Origin: an uncultured Bacteroidales bacterium
Lineage (GTDB): Bacteria; Bacteroidota; Bacteroidia; Bacteroidales; P3
Length of the DNA: 64,000 bases
Reading direction: 5' to 3'
NCBI GenBank assembly: GCA_910578275.1
Contig: CAJTPR010000007.1
Coordinates: forward strand, 1-64,000
The translations under genes were made by a program, and so were the position numbers. Below the pieces are notes generated by a model. That model did not search any database and was not told where the DNA came from. It worked only from the letters and a program-made list of their open reading frames with translations. Positions 50,841-59,864 of the stretch are shown here, one piece after another. Numbering within the stretch: the first letter of the stretch is position 1; each line of letters begins with the position of its first letter.

Positions 50841-53387
50841 ATGAAAACCGGAACTTTTTTCAGGAATCTGTTTTTGTCGATGACGGCGTTGTGGATGTCG
50901 TTTCCGGCGCAAGGGCAGGCGGTGCCCGGCGCCATAAAGTACCAGGCTGTCTTGCGCGACGTGAACGGCAAGCCCATGGGGAACAAGAGCGGCGTGAACT
51001 TGATTCTCACGCTCCGTCTGGACGATCCCGCGGCTTCGGGCACGATAGCCTATCAGGAGGAGCACAGAGGGATCTCGACCAACCCTTACGGCGTGATCCA
51101 TCTGGAAATAGGCCGCGGAACGGTCCTGTCCGGTACCACGTTGAACGACGTTCCTTGGGCGGAGCACGAGATATACCTGCAAATGGAAATCGAGACCGAC
51201 GGTACGGGCTATACCTACATGGGCAACGTGGAACTGCTTACCGTCCCTTATGCCTTCTATGCGGGAAACGCCAGCGGAGACCGTCTCTATCATGACTTGG
51301 ACGACGGCGTCCTTCCCAAATATGCCGCGGCCGAAAAGGCCTTGGTCAATTCGGGGGTTTCGGAAAAAGGTCGCGTCTTGACGCTGGATGCCGACACCAT
51401 CAAGTTCCGCAACGGCAGGGAAAGCGGAAATATCGCATACAAGTTTCCCGTCAAGGCGGGGCGCAGGGGGCAAGTGTTGCGTTTGGCCGACAATGACGGG
51501 ACATTGGTCTGGGATACGGCCGGCGGCGGTGGCGGCGGTGCTTCGTTGAATCTGACCGGCGACGGCAACCTGGTCTATTGGAATGACCGTAAGGGGGAAT
51601 TGGATACGACACCGTTCGTGTATGACTATCGTGACGGGCGCAGGTTTTCGTTGAACGGCGAGGTTTCGGGCGACAACAACCTGTTGACCGCCGACGGCTT
51701 GGGTGACGCGCAGATATGGGTGGGCGACGGCAACAAGTCCCGCTTGTCTCCGGTGAACATGCACGGTCACGTCATGATGGACAAGACCGGCAAGACCGAA
51801 CTCGGCTTGGTGATGAAAGACGGAATAAGGCTCATCCGGGGGCAGGGAGGTTCCAAGGACACGTTGCAAGTGGATGCCGTGACCGGGGCGCAGGGCGGCA
51901 GCGATTCGCTTTGGCGCAGGAACGCGGCCGAGAACTTGTATGCGTACAATCGGGGAAAGGACCTGGACAAGACGTTCGTGGGTATCGGCACGGATGTTCC
52001 GGCGGCCATGCTGCACGTGCAAGGCGGCGACGTGCGGTTTTCCGCGCCTGCGGACGCCGACGGCAAGACGCCGCTTTTTTCATGGAATGCGCGGACCTCT
52101 TCCTTGTTTGCCGGCGCTTTGACCACGGGTACGCCCAATCTGGGCAATTATTCGATCGCTTTGGGTCGGGATGCCTCGGTGACGGCGGACCACGGCATGG
52201 CATTCGGCGACAATTCGTCCGTGAGCGCGGTGAACGCGTTCGCGATGGGATCGAACAGCAACGTTTCCGGCAACAATTCCATGGCCTTGGGACAAAGTTC
52301 GGAGGCGGCCGGGATGAAAAGCGTGGCCATAGGTGACAACGCCAAGGCCCTTGGCGACAACTCCGTCGTGCTGGGCCATTCGCAGATGGCCGACAGGGAT
52401 GCCGTCTTGATAGGTTACGGGAATAGTCGTAACACGCCGGCTTCCGGTGCGGTACTCATAGGCCATAATATCCAAGGGCTCAGTGACGGTGCGCTGTCCA
52501 TCGGGTTCGACAACCAGATAGGACAGAACTCGATAAGCATCGGAACGCGCATAGAATCCGGCGGAAATTCGCTTATCATAGGCGACAATGATGGAAGCAA
52601 CGGGTTCGGAGGGGGAATCATTTACGGTTCGACGGCATTGGGTTCCGGATCGAAAAGTTCGAATCTCGTTTCCGTCGGCGGGAACAACAGTTATGACGCC
52701 GCGGGCATGGCGGATGAATCGTACGCCAACTTGTTCGGTTCGATCTTGGGCAATAACGGAGAATACATGTCGTTGACGATGGTAGGGGACGGCTATACGT
52801 CTTCGGAAGCGTTCATGTCGCTTACGGGAGATTCCTGGCAGAACCCGAATACCGGCCAATGGGAAGATGAAGGACCTGTTTTCATGTATGGATCCCAACG
52901 GGTATTTACGACCCGGGCCCTCGATCCCAACACCACCAGTTCCTCTGTCGCCTTTGAGATTTCCAATATGGGAAACGCCTTTTTCGCGTATGATATCAGG
53001 GTGAGAAAGGATATTTTCGCGGACGGTCAGTTGCTCACTCCTTCCGACCGTCGCTTGAAGGACAGCATCGTTCCGTTGTCTTTTTCTCCGGTCTTGTCGG
53101 ATTTGATAGAACCGGTTTCGTTCGTCTACAAGGCCGACAAGGCAAGGAAGACGTGTTTCGGATTCATCGCTCAGGATGTCCGCAAGGTATTTCCCGGCTT
53201 GGTAAAGGAGAATGCCAAGGGCATGTTGAGCGTGGACTATATCGGATTCGTGCCGGTTCTCTGGCAAATCAACCGGCAGTTGGCGGGCAAGGTGGACGAT
53301 TTGGAAAAACGCCTGGAACAACAGCAGAGGAAACAGGCGGAACTGGAAGGCGAATTGCGCGCCATCAAGGAAAAATTGGGAATGTAG
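50841..53387 (+). CDS. Secreted trimeric fibre with YadA-like head and S74 chaperone domain
   Basis: 848 residues. A signal peptide (about 1-26, ...FPAQGQ) precedes a beta-sandwich domain shared by many Bacteroidota fibre proteins (IKYQAVLRDVNGKPMG ... LLTVPYAFYA, about 30-140). A Gly-rich spacer follows near 230. Residues about 435-580 hold at least eight 14-15-residue YadA-head-like repeats (IALG, MAFG, FAMG, MALG, VAIG, VVLG, LSIG, ISIG). An S74 intramolecular chaperone domain covers about 733-815, with Ser735 and Lys740 in SDRRLKDS, GFIAQDVRKVFP and LSVDYIGFVPVL, and the protein ends in a coiled coil. It has no YadA membrane anchor and no T9SS domain of its own. Self-cleavage before Ser735 is inferred from phage relatives. 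Confidence 0.88.
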   Translation: MKTGTFFRNLFLSMTALWMSFPAQGQAVPGAIKYQAVLRDVNGKPMGNKSGVNLILTLRLDDPAASGTIAYQEEHRGISTNPYGVIHLEIGRGTVLSGTTLNDVPWAEHEIYLQMEIETDGTGYTYMGNVELLTVPYAFYAGNASGDRLYHDLDDGVLPKYAAAEKALVNSGVSEKGRVLTLDADTIKFRNGRESGNIAYKFPVKAGRRGQVLRLADNDGTLVWDTAGGGGGGASLNLTGDGNLVYWNDRKGELDTTPFVYDYRDGRRFSLNGEVSGDNNLLTADGLGDAQIWVGDGNKSRLSPVNMHGHVMMDKTGKTELGLVMKDGIRLIRGQGGSKDTLQVDAVTGAQGGSDSLWRRNAAENLYAYNRGKDLDKTFVGIGTDVPAAMLHVQGGDVRFSAPADADGKTPLFSWNARTSSLFAGALTTGTPNLGNYSIALGRDASVTADHGMAFGDNSSVSAVNAFAMGSNSNVSGNNSMALGQSSEAAGMKSVAIGDNAKALGDNSVVLGHSQMADRDAVLIGYGNSRNTPASGAVLIGHNIQGLSDGALSIGFDNQIGQNSISIGTRIESGGNSLIIGDNDGSNGFGGGIIYGSTALGSGSKSSNLVSVGGNNSYDAAGMADESYANLFGSILGNNGEYMSLTMVGDGYTSSEAFMSLTGDSWQNPNTGQWEDEGPVFMYGSQRVFTTRALDPNTTSSSVAFEISNMGNAFFAYDIRVRKDIFADGQLLTPSDRRLKDSIVPLSFSPVLSDLIEPVSFVYKADKARKTCFGFIAQDVRKVFPGLVKENAKGMLSVDYIGFVPVLWQINRQLAGKVDDLEKRLEQQQRKQAELEGELRAIKEKLGM

Positions 53388-53388
53388 C

Positions 53389-54072
53389 ATGAACACAGAC
53401 AATAATCCCGTATTGTGGGCGAAAAACCTGGACGTATATCAGAAGCAGGCGCGCGTGCTTTCGGGCGTGGACTTTTCGTTGCGCAAAGGCGAATTCGTTT
53501 ACCTGATCGGCAAGACGGGGTCAGGCAAGAGTTCCTTGTTGCGCACGTTGTATGCCGATATTCCCGTCAAGGCGGGAGAGGCGAACGTGGCAGGTTACGA
53601 CCTGGCCTCCTTGTCCAAGAAAGAGATTCCTTACCTGCGTCGCAAGTTGGGCGTGGTGTTCCAGGATTTCCAGCTGTTGACCGACCGCACGGTTTACGAG
53701 AACCTGGCCTTCGTGTTGCGCGCCACCGACTGGAAGAACAAGTCGGACATCGGTTTTCGCATACGGGAGGTGCTGGAAATGGTAGGAATGGAAACCAAGG
53801 CGCACAAGATGCCCTATCAGCTTTCGGGCGGAGAGCAGCAACGTCTTTCCATCGCAAGGGCGTTGTTGAACAGCCCCGAAGTGATATTGGCGGATGAACC
53901 CACGGGAAACCTCGATCCCGACACTTCCGAGGAAATCATGCGCTTGTTGGTCAAGATCAGCCAGGCCGGATGTGCGGTTCTGGTGGCCACGCACGACTTT
54001 TTGATCATCACCAAGTATCCTTCTCATATCTTAGTGTGCGAAAACGGCACCATCCGTCACGAACAGTTGTAG
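53389..54072 (+). CDS. ftsE: Cell-division ATP-binding protein FtsE
   Basis: ABC ATPase that with FtsX activates septal peptidoglycan hydrolases. It is 227 residues. Walker A is GKTGSGKSS (41-49), then the Q-loop VFQDFQLL, the signature LSGGEQQR and Walker B VILADEPTGNLDPD. RTVYENLAFVLRAT supports FtsE over the related LolD. ftsX is not adjacent. The ATG lies 1 bp after the fibre gene stop, so it may share that transcript. Its last 16 bp overlap the end of convergent dusB. Confidence 0.88.
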   Translation: MNTDNNPVLWAKNLDVYQKQARVLSGVDFSLRKGEFVYLIGKTGSGKSSLLRTLYADIPVKAGEANVAGYDLASLSKKEIPYLRRKLGVVFQDFQLLTDRTVYENLAFVLRATDWKNKSDIGFRIREVLEMVGMETKAHKMPYQLSGGEQQRLSIARALLNSPEVILADEPTGNLDPDTSEEIMRLLVKISQAGCAVLVATHDFLIITKYPSHILVCENGTIRHEQL

Positions 54073-55037
54073 GTTTCGAGCAAGTCGCGTGTTTCCTGCA
54101 TCGAAGAGGAGAGCATGAGGCGCGTCTTTACCGGTTTGAAACCGGGCAATCCCTTGAAAAAACCGGAGTAGTGGATTTTCATTTCCTGGGCGGCGACCCG
54201 TTCGCCCTTGCATTCCGTCTCTTTTTCGAATAGCCGCAGGCAGATTTTTTTCCTTTCCTCGAAAGAGGGAAGCGGTTCTTCCTGTCCGGTAGCCAGGAAA
54301 TGTTTCATTTGTCTGAATATCCATGGATTCCCGATGGCTGCCCTTCCCACCAGGATACCGTCCACTCCGTAACGCGCTTTCATTTCGGCAGCCTTTCGGG
54401 CCGAATCCACGTCGCCGTTGCCGAATACGGGAATATGCATGCGCGGATTGCGTTTCACCTCTCCGATGAGGCTCCAGTCGGCCGTCCCGCCGTAGAGTTG
54501 CGCCCGGGTCCTTCCGTGTATGCTGATGGCCGCGATGCCGATGTCTTGCAGGCGTTCGGCCACTTCCACGATGGGCTTGCTGGAGGCATCCCAGCCCAGG
54601 CGGGTCTTTACCGTGACGGGAAGATGCGACTTTTCCATGGCGTTTACCACGGCCCTTGTGATGGAAACCATCTTGGGAATATCTTGCAGGATGCCGCTGC
54701 CCGCTCCCTTGCACACGATCTTGCGTACGGGACAGCCCCAATTGAGGTCGATGAAGTCGGGTTCCCGTTCGGCGGCGATTTCGGCGGCACGGCGCATGCT
54801 TTGTTCGTCGTGCCCGAAAATTTGGATGCCGGTGGGGCGTTCATCGGCCTGGAATGTCATTTTGGAAAGCGTCTTGCCCGCCATGCGGACCACCGCTTCG
54901 GACGAGACGAATTCGCTTACCAGCACGTCCGCGCCGTATTGCTTGCAGAGTGTCCTGAACGGGGCGTCGGTAACCGCTTCCATGGGCGCGAGCCAGATAG
55001 GGAAATCGCCCAGGTCGGTGTTTCCTATTCGGGCCAT
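54057..55037 (-). CDS. dusB: tRNA-dihydrouridine synthase, DusB-type
   Basis: FMN-dependent reductase that makes dihydrouridine in the tRNA D-loop. It is 326 residues. The TIM barrel has LAPMEAVTDAPFR at the N-terminus, catalytic Cys102 in LNWGCPVRKIV, the FMN contacts KTRLGWD and SIHGRTRAQLYGG, and FGNGDVDS. A C-terminal helical domain follows. ATG 55037 overlaps the end of the PfkB gene by 13 bp, which indicates coupling. Confidence 0.93.
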   Translation of the reverse strand: MARIGNTDLGDFPIWLAPMEAVTDAPFRTLCKQYGADVLVSEFVSSEAVVRMAGKTLSKMTFQADERPTGIQIFGHDEQSMRRAAEIAAEREPDFIDLNWGCPVRKIVCKGAGSGILQDIPKMVSITRAVVNAMEKSHLPVTVKTRLGWDASSKPIVEVAERLQDIGIAAISIHGRTRAQLYGGTADWSLIGEVKRNPRMHIPVFGNGDVDSARKAAEMKARYGVDGILVGRAAIGNPWIFRQMKHFLATGQEEPLPSFEERKKICLRLFEKETECKGERVAAQEMKIHYSGFFKGLPGFKPVKTRLMLSSSMQETRDLLETYNCS

Positions 55038-56053
55038 CGGGTGTTGCGCTGTTCGATTTCGCGGATGCGGGGCAGGAGTTCCTCCCATTGCCTGGCGTTG
55101 AGCTTGGGACCGGTCACCTGCACTACCTGTGTGGCCACCGTGGAGGCGATTTCCCCGCATTCCTGCACGCCCAGTCCCCGGCACATGCCGTAAAGGAAAC
55201 CGGCTGCATAGCTGTCGCCCGCCCCGTTGCTGTCGGTCTTGACCACCTTGTCGGCGGTGATATGGTAGAGTTTGCCCCGATGCATGACGATGGAGCCCCT
55301 TGAACCTAATTTCACCACGGCCACGGGCACCTCCGTGGCAAGCACGTTCAGGGCTTCCAGGCTGTCTTTGCCCGTAAAGGCGGAGGCTTCCTCTTCGTTG
55401 GCGAACACCACGTCGACCGAGGGGAGTATCTTGCGGAGGAAGCTTTCGTGTTCCTTGACGATATTGTAGCTGGCCAGGTCCAACGAGACCACCATGTCGC
55501 ATTCGTTCGCCAATTGCAGGGACTTTTCCAGCAATTCGTAGTTCTGCACCATGTAACCCTCGATGTGGAGATAGCCGTATCCCGAAAAGATTTCCCGGCT
55601 GAGGTTTTCCGCCGTCATCGTAGAGGCCGCGCCCAGATAGGTGGCGAAGGTACGTTCGGTGTCGGGGCTCATCAGCGTGATGGCTGTTCCCGTAGGAGTG
55701 TCGATACGGCGGAAATAAGGCCTGATGCCGTGTTTGGTCAGGTGTTCTATATAGAAGTTGCCGTAGATGTCGTTTTTGCCGATCTGGCCGATGAATCCGC
55801 ACCGTCCGCCCAAGGCGGCGATGGCGGTGATCGTATTGGATGCCGAACCGCCCGTGGCCAGGACGGGTTGCGTCTGACCGAAGTAATTGAGTATGATCCC
55901 CGCCTGTCGCTGGTCGATGAGCGTCATGCTGCCTTTGGGCAGCTGCCATCTGTCCAATACCTCGTCCGAAGGAAGCTGGAAGATAAGATCCACCAAGGCA
56001 TTGCCCATGCCCAATACCGGACCTTGCATGGAAAGTTTCTTGTTCGGTTGCAT
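55025..56053 (-). CDS. PfkB family carbohydrate/adenosine kinase
   Basis: 342-residue ribokinase-fold kinase. GNALVDLIFQLPSD starts the fold, TGGSASNTITAIAALGG is PfkB signature 1, and TDSNGAGDSYAAGFLYG is signature 2 with the catalytic Asp. Relatives in Bacteroidota are usually annotated adenosine kinase, but the sugar specificity cannot be read directly. The frame opens at a TTG inside the promoter; ATG 56053 is taken instead. It is 41 bp after priA and has its own -7 box. Confidence 0.88.
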   Translation of the reverse strand: MQPNKKLSMQGPVLGMGNALVDLIFQLPSDEVLDRWQLPKGSMTLIDQRQAGIILNYFGQTQPVLATGGSASNTITAIAALGGRCGFIGQIGKNDIYGNFYIEHLTKHGIRPYFRRIDTPTGTAITLMSPDTERTFATYLGAASTMTAENLSREIFSGYGYLHIEGYMVQNYELLEKSLQLANECDMVVSLDLASYNIVKEHESFLRKILPSVDVVFANEEEASAFTGKDSLEALNVLATEVPVAVVKLGSRGSIVMHRGKLYHITADKVVKTDSNGAGDSYAAGFLYGMCRGLGVQECGEIASTVATQVVQVTGPKLNARQWEELLPRIREIEQRNTRWPE

Positions 56054-56071
56054 AATCGTAAAAGCAAAAGG

Positions 56072-56079
56072 CAAATATA
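56072..56079 (-). promoter_or_regulatory. -7 box of the PfkB-dusB pair
   Basis: TATATTTG on the - strand, 18 bp before the ATG; exact match, -33 weak. Confidence 0.48.
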
Positions 56080-56093
56080 AGGATTATCGCGTT

Positions 56094-58553
56094 TTATTGG
56101 GGGTCGACGTCGACGATCACCCTGATCTTTCCCAAGCGGAGGTCTGCCTGGAAATCGTCGATGCATCGTTTCAGCCGCTCTTTCATCCGTTCGATCTGCG
56201 GCCCGCGCTCCATCTTGATGAGTATCTCCTGGATATGATAGGTATTGATGCGGCTTACCATCGGGTATTCGGGTCCCAGCACGCGGTCGCCGTAGAGCCT
56301 TTTGAGTTCTTGCGCCAGGACATGCGCCCCTTCGGCCACCGTCGCCTCGTCCTTGTGACGCAGGCTGAGGCGGACGATACGGTAGAACGGAGGATAGCCG
56401 AACCTCATTCGTTCCGATATCTGATGGCCGTACATCGACGCGTAGTCGTTGTTCATCACGTCCTGGATTACCTGGTAACCGGGCCTGTGGGTCTGGATCA
56501 CCACCATGCCTCCGCCCTCCTTGCGCCCCGCCCGTCCGCTCACTTGGGTCATGAGATGGAAACTGCGCTCGTAGGCCCTGAAGTCGGGAAAGGAGATGAG
56601 GCTGTCCGCGTCCACGATGCCCACTACCGCCACGTTGTCGAAATCAAGCCCCTTGGTGACCATCTGCGTCCCGACAAGGATGTCGATCTTGCGGCTTTGG
56701 AAATCTTCGATGATTTTGAGATAGGAGCCTTTGGCTCGCGTGCTGTCCAGGTCCATCCGAGCCACCTTGGCTTCGGGAAAGAGCAGTTGCAGGTCTTCTT
56801 CGAGGCGTTCGGTGCCGAAGCCTTTCAGCCTCAAGGCGGGACTTCCGCATTCGGGACAGGTTACGGGCGGGGCTTCCGCATAGCCGCAATAATGGCACGA
56901 CATCGTTGCCCGGCGCTTATGATAAGTGAGCGTCACGTCGCATTTCCGGCAAACGGGGACATGGCCGCATACCTCGCATTCCAGACGTGTGGAAAAGCCG
57001 CGTCGGTTGCGGAAAAGGATGATCTGACGGCCCTCGTCCAAGGCTTGGCGCATCTTTTCCGTCAGGAGGGAGGAAAACACGCCGTGCATCGTCTTTTGTC
57101 GTTTTTCCACTATCAGGTCCGAAACCAAAATGTCGGGCAGACGTACGCCGCCGTAGCGGGTGAAGAGCGTGGCTAGGGCGTATTTGCCGTGCAAGGCGTT
57201 GTAGTACGACTCGATGGAAGGGGTAGCCGATCCCAGGACAGTCTTGGCACCGTGCAATCGTGCCAGGAAGACCGCCGCGTCGCGGGCGTGATAGCGCGGG
57301 GCGGGGTCTTGCTGCTTGTAGGATGTCTCGTGTTCTTCGTCCACGATCACGAGCCCCAGGTTTTCAAAAGGCAGGAAGAGTGCCGACCTGGCACCTAATA
57401 TGACGCGGTAGCGCGAACCGGTGTTGTTCCATATTTCCACCTTTTCGGCTTCGTTGTAGCGCGAATGATACACGCCCACCATGTCGCCGAAATATTTTCT
57501 CAGGCGCAGGATCATCTGTGCCGAAAGCGCGATTTCGGGCAAAAGGAACAATGCCTGCTTGCCTTGGGCGAGGGTTTCGCGTATGAGGCGGATATAGATT
57601 TCCGTCTTGCCGCTGGAGGTGACTCCGTGCAGCAGGCAGACTTCTTTCTTTCGCAGCCCGTCTTGTATCTGTGTCAAGGTCTCTTCCTGTGCGGGCGACA
57701 GGCTTACTTGCGCCTGTTCCGTCTCGTGGCCGGAGACGGCCTCCAGCCGGCTTTTGCGTCTGGTGACGATTTCGAGGACGCCTTTCTTCACGAGAGCCTG
57801 CAACGTGGCCGGCGTTTGTCCGGATTTGGCCGTCAGCGACGATTTCCTCACCAGTCCGTCTTCGTCCGACCGTGCTTCGGTCATATACGCCATGAGCACT
57901 TGCAACTGGGCGTATGCGCGTTTTTCGAGTTTGTCGAAAAGTTCCTGCCGCCTTTGCGGATTTTCCGCGTAGAGGGGCGACCAGCGTACGAAACTTTCGC
58001 TTGCCGGCCGGTAGCGTTCCCGGACTTCTTCCTTCACCAATACCACGCCTTGTTCGCGCAAGCCCCGTATCAGGGGAAATACCTTGGCTTGCACGGCCGC
58101 CTGCGCCGCCTCTCCTATGCTCAATTCTCCTTTGCTTTGAAGGGCGGAGATGATATCGACCTGCCGTTGGTTCAGACTTGAGATGTCGCCGTCGAAATCC
58201 GGGTTCATGACCAGTTTCGTCTCGGTGTCAAGCTTGAATCCCGATGGAAGGGCGGCGGCCATCACTTCGCCCTCCGTGCACAGGTAATATCCGGCCATCC
58301 ATTTCCAGAAAGCGAATTGTTTGGCGTTGACGATGGGCGATTCGTCCAGCAGGGCGATGACCGGCTTGATTTGATGCCCTTGCGGCCGTTGCCGGTGGAT
58401 GTTCCGTACCAGGCCGGCGTATGCCTTCCCTTTGCCGAACGGCACGCAGACGCGCGAGCCGACTTGCACCTGCCGTTCCATTTCTTGGGGAACGGAATAG
58501 GTGAAATCGCACCGGACGGGCAGTGGCAAGAGTACGTCGACGTAGGTTTCCAT
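56094..58553 (-). CDS. priA: Primosomal protein N' (replication restart helicase)
   Basis: Restarts stalled replication forks. It is 819 residues. An N-terminal DNA-binding domain has VLLPLPVRCDFTYSVP. The helicase core has Walker A GVTSSGKTEIY (about 308-318), Walker B as VDEEH (about residue 400), and GSATPSIESY. The zinc region has eight Cys in CEVCG/CRKCD and CHYCG/CPECG, then GTERLEEDL, and VGTQMVTKGLDFDNV with the downstream GRAGRKEGGG motif. Full length and intact. It sits 3 bp after murA in the same operon. Confidence 0.96.
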   Translation of the reverse strand: METYVDVLLPLPVRCDFTYSVPQEMERQVQVGSRVCVPFGKGKAYAGLVRNIHRQRPQGHQIKPVIALLDESPIVNAKQFAFWKWMAGYYLCTEGEVMAAALPSGFKLDTETKLVMNPDFDGDISSLNQRQVDIISALQSKGELSIGEAAQAAVQAKVFPLIRGLREQGVVLVKEEVRERYRPASESFVRWSPLYAENPQRRQELFDKLEKRAYAQLQVLMAYMTEARSDEDGLVRKSSLTAKSGQTPATLQALVKKGVLEIVTRRKSRLEAVSGHETEQAQVSLSPAQEETLTQIQDGLRKKEVCLLHGVTSSGKTEIYIRLIRETLAQGKQALFLLPEIALSAQMILRLRKYFGDMVGVYHSRYNEAEKVEIWNNTGSRYRVILGARSALFLPFENLGLVIVDEEHETSYKQQDPAPRYHARDAAVFLARLHGAKTVLGSATPSIESYYNALHGKYALATLFTRYGGVRLPDILVSDLIVEKRQKTMHGVFSSLLTEKMRQALDEGRQIILFRNRRGFSTRLECEVCGHVPVCRKCDVTLTYHKRRATMSCHYCGYAEAPPVTCPECGSPALRLKGFGTERLEEDLQLLFPEAKVARMDLDSTRAKGSYLKIIEDFQSRKIDILVGTQMVTKGLDFDNVAVVGIVDADSLISFPDFRAYERSFHLMTQVSGRAGRKEGGGMVVIQTHRPGYQVIQDVMNNDYASMYGHQISERMRFGYPPFYRIVRLSLRHKDEATVAEGAHVLAQELKRLYGDRVLGPEYPMVSRINTYHIQEILIKMERGPQIERMKERLKRCIDDFQADLRLGKIRVIVDVDPQ

Positions 58554-58556
58554 CGT

Positions 58557-59864
58557 TTAGGAAATCCTTTCGATCCTGGCGCCGATCCGGTTGAGCCGCG
58601 TGTCGATCTGCTCGTAACCGCGGTCTATTTGTTCGATGTTGTGAATGGTGCTGGTTCCTTCGGCCGACATGGCGGCGATGAGGAGCGAGACGCCGGCACG
58701 TATGTCGGGTGATACCATGGAGATGCTTTGCAGCGGAGATTCCCTGTCGAGTCCGATGACCGTGGCCCGGTGCGGGTCGCAAAGGATGATCTTGGCGCCC
58801 ATGCTGATGAGGTTGTCCACGAAGAAAAGGCGGCTTTCGAACATTTTCTGGTGAATGAGCACGCAGCCTTTGGCCTGGGTGGCCGTTACCAGCGCGATGC
58901 TGATCAGGTCGGGCGTGAATCCCGGCCAGGGCGCGTCGGAGATCGTAAGTATGGAACCGTCGCGCGAACTTTCTATCGTGTAATGGTCTTGTGCGGGAAC
59001 ATACAGGTCGTCGCCTTTGAATTCGGTGTATACGCCCAATTTTCCGAAAACCTGCGGAATGAGACCGAGGCTGAGCCTGTCCACGTTGCGAATCGTGATT
59101 TCCGAACGGGTCATGGCCGCCATGCCGATGAAACTGCCCACTTCGATCATGTCGGGCAAGAGCGTGTGTTCGGTGCCGTGCAATTCGCCTACGCCCTCTA
59201 TTTGCAGGAGATTGGAACCCATGCCGTGGATTTGCGCCCCCATGCGGGTCAACATGCGGCAAAGCTGCAGCACGTAGGGTTCGCAGGCGGCGTTGAAAAT
59301 GACGGTGGTCCCTTTTGCCAGGACGGCAGCCATGATGATGTTGGCCGTTCCCGTGACGGATGCCTCGTCCAAAAGCATGTAGCGTCCCCGCAAGTCCTTC
59401 CCTTCCACGTGGAAAGCGTGTTCCTGTTGGTTGTACGAGACGTTCGCGCCCAGGTTCTCGAAACCGGTAAAATGCGTGTCCAGGTTCCGGCGGCCGATCT
59501 TGTCGCCGCCCGGCTGGGGTACGATGGTGTGGCCGATACGGGCCAGGAGCGGGCCGGCGGTCATGACCGAACCGCGCAGGCTGCCCGTCTTTCGGCGGAA
59601 GTCTTCGGTATGCAGGTAGGTTTCGTCGATGTCCTTGGCTTCGAAGACGAAAGTGTGTTCTTCGGGCCGTTCCGTCTTCACGCCCATGGCTTGCAGCAGT
59701 TCGACAAGTTTGAGCACGTCGCGGATAAGGGGAACATTATGGATCGTGACCCTCTCCTTGGTCAGCAGGCAGGCGCAGATTACCTGCAATGCCTCGTTCT
59801 TGGCTCCTTGCGGGACAAGGCAACCGCTGATCCGTTTGCCTCCCGTGATGGAAAACGAACTCAA
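58557..59864 (-). CDS. murA: UDP-GlcNAc 1-carboxyvinyltransferase (Cys-to-Asp form)
   Basis: First committed step of peptidoglycan synthesis. It is 435 residues. Lys22 in PQGAKNEAL and the inside-out barrel repeats are present. The catalytic loop reads PGGDKIGRR, placing Asp121 where E. coli has Cys115, the residue that fosfomycin alkylates. Asp forms occur in Mycobacterium and Chlamydia, and I recall Bacteroides as well, and are active but fosfomycin-insensitive; resistance here is inferred. The length is slightly above 419. The start overlaps the DUF4290 gene by 4 bp. Confidence 0.96.
   Translation of the reverse strand: MSSFSITGGKRISGCLVPQGAKNEALQVICACLLTKERVTIHNVPLIRDVLKLVELLQAMGVKTERPEEHTFVFEAKDIDETYLHTEDFRRKTGSLRGSVMTAGPLLARIGHTIVPQPGGDKIGRRNLDTHFTGFENLGANVSYNQQEHAFHVEGKDLRGRYMLLDEASVTGTANIIMAAVLAKGTTVIFNAACEPYVLQLCRMLTRMGAQIHGMGSNLLQIEGVGELHGTEHTLLPDMIEVGSFIGMAAMTRSEITIRNVDRLSLGLIPQVFGKLGVYTEFKGDDLYVPAQDHYTIESSRDGSILTISDAPWPGFTPDLISIALVTATQAKGCVLIHQKMFESRLFFVDNLISMGAKIILCDPHRATVIGLDRESPLQSISMVSPDIRAGVSLLIAAMSAEGTSTIHNIEQIDRGYEQIDTRLNRIGARIERIS

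Noticed and set aside
52080..53402. 440-codon - strand frame inside the S74 fibre gene
   Set aside because: Shadow of the repeat-rich fibre gene; no signal or domain.
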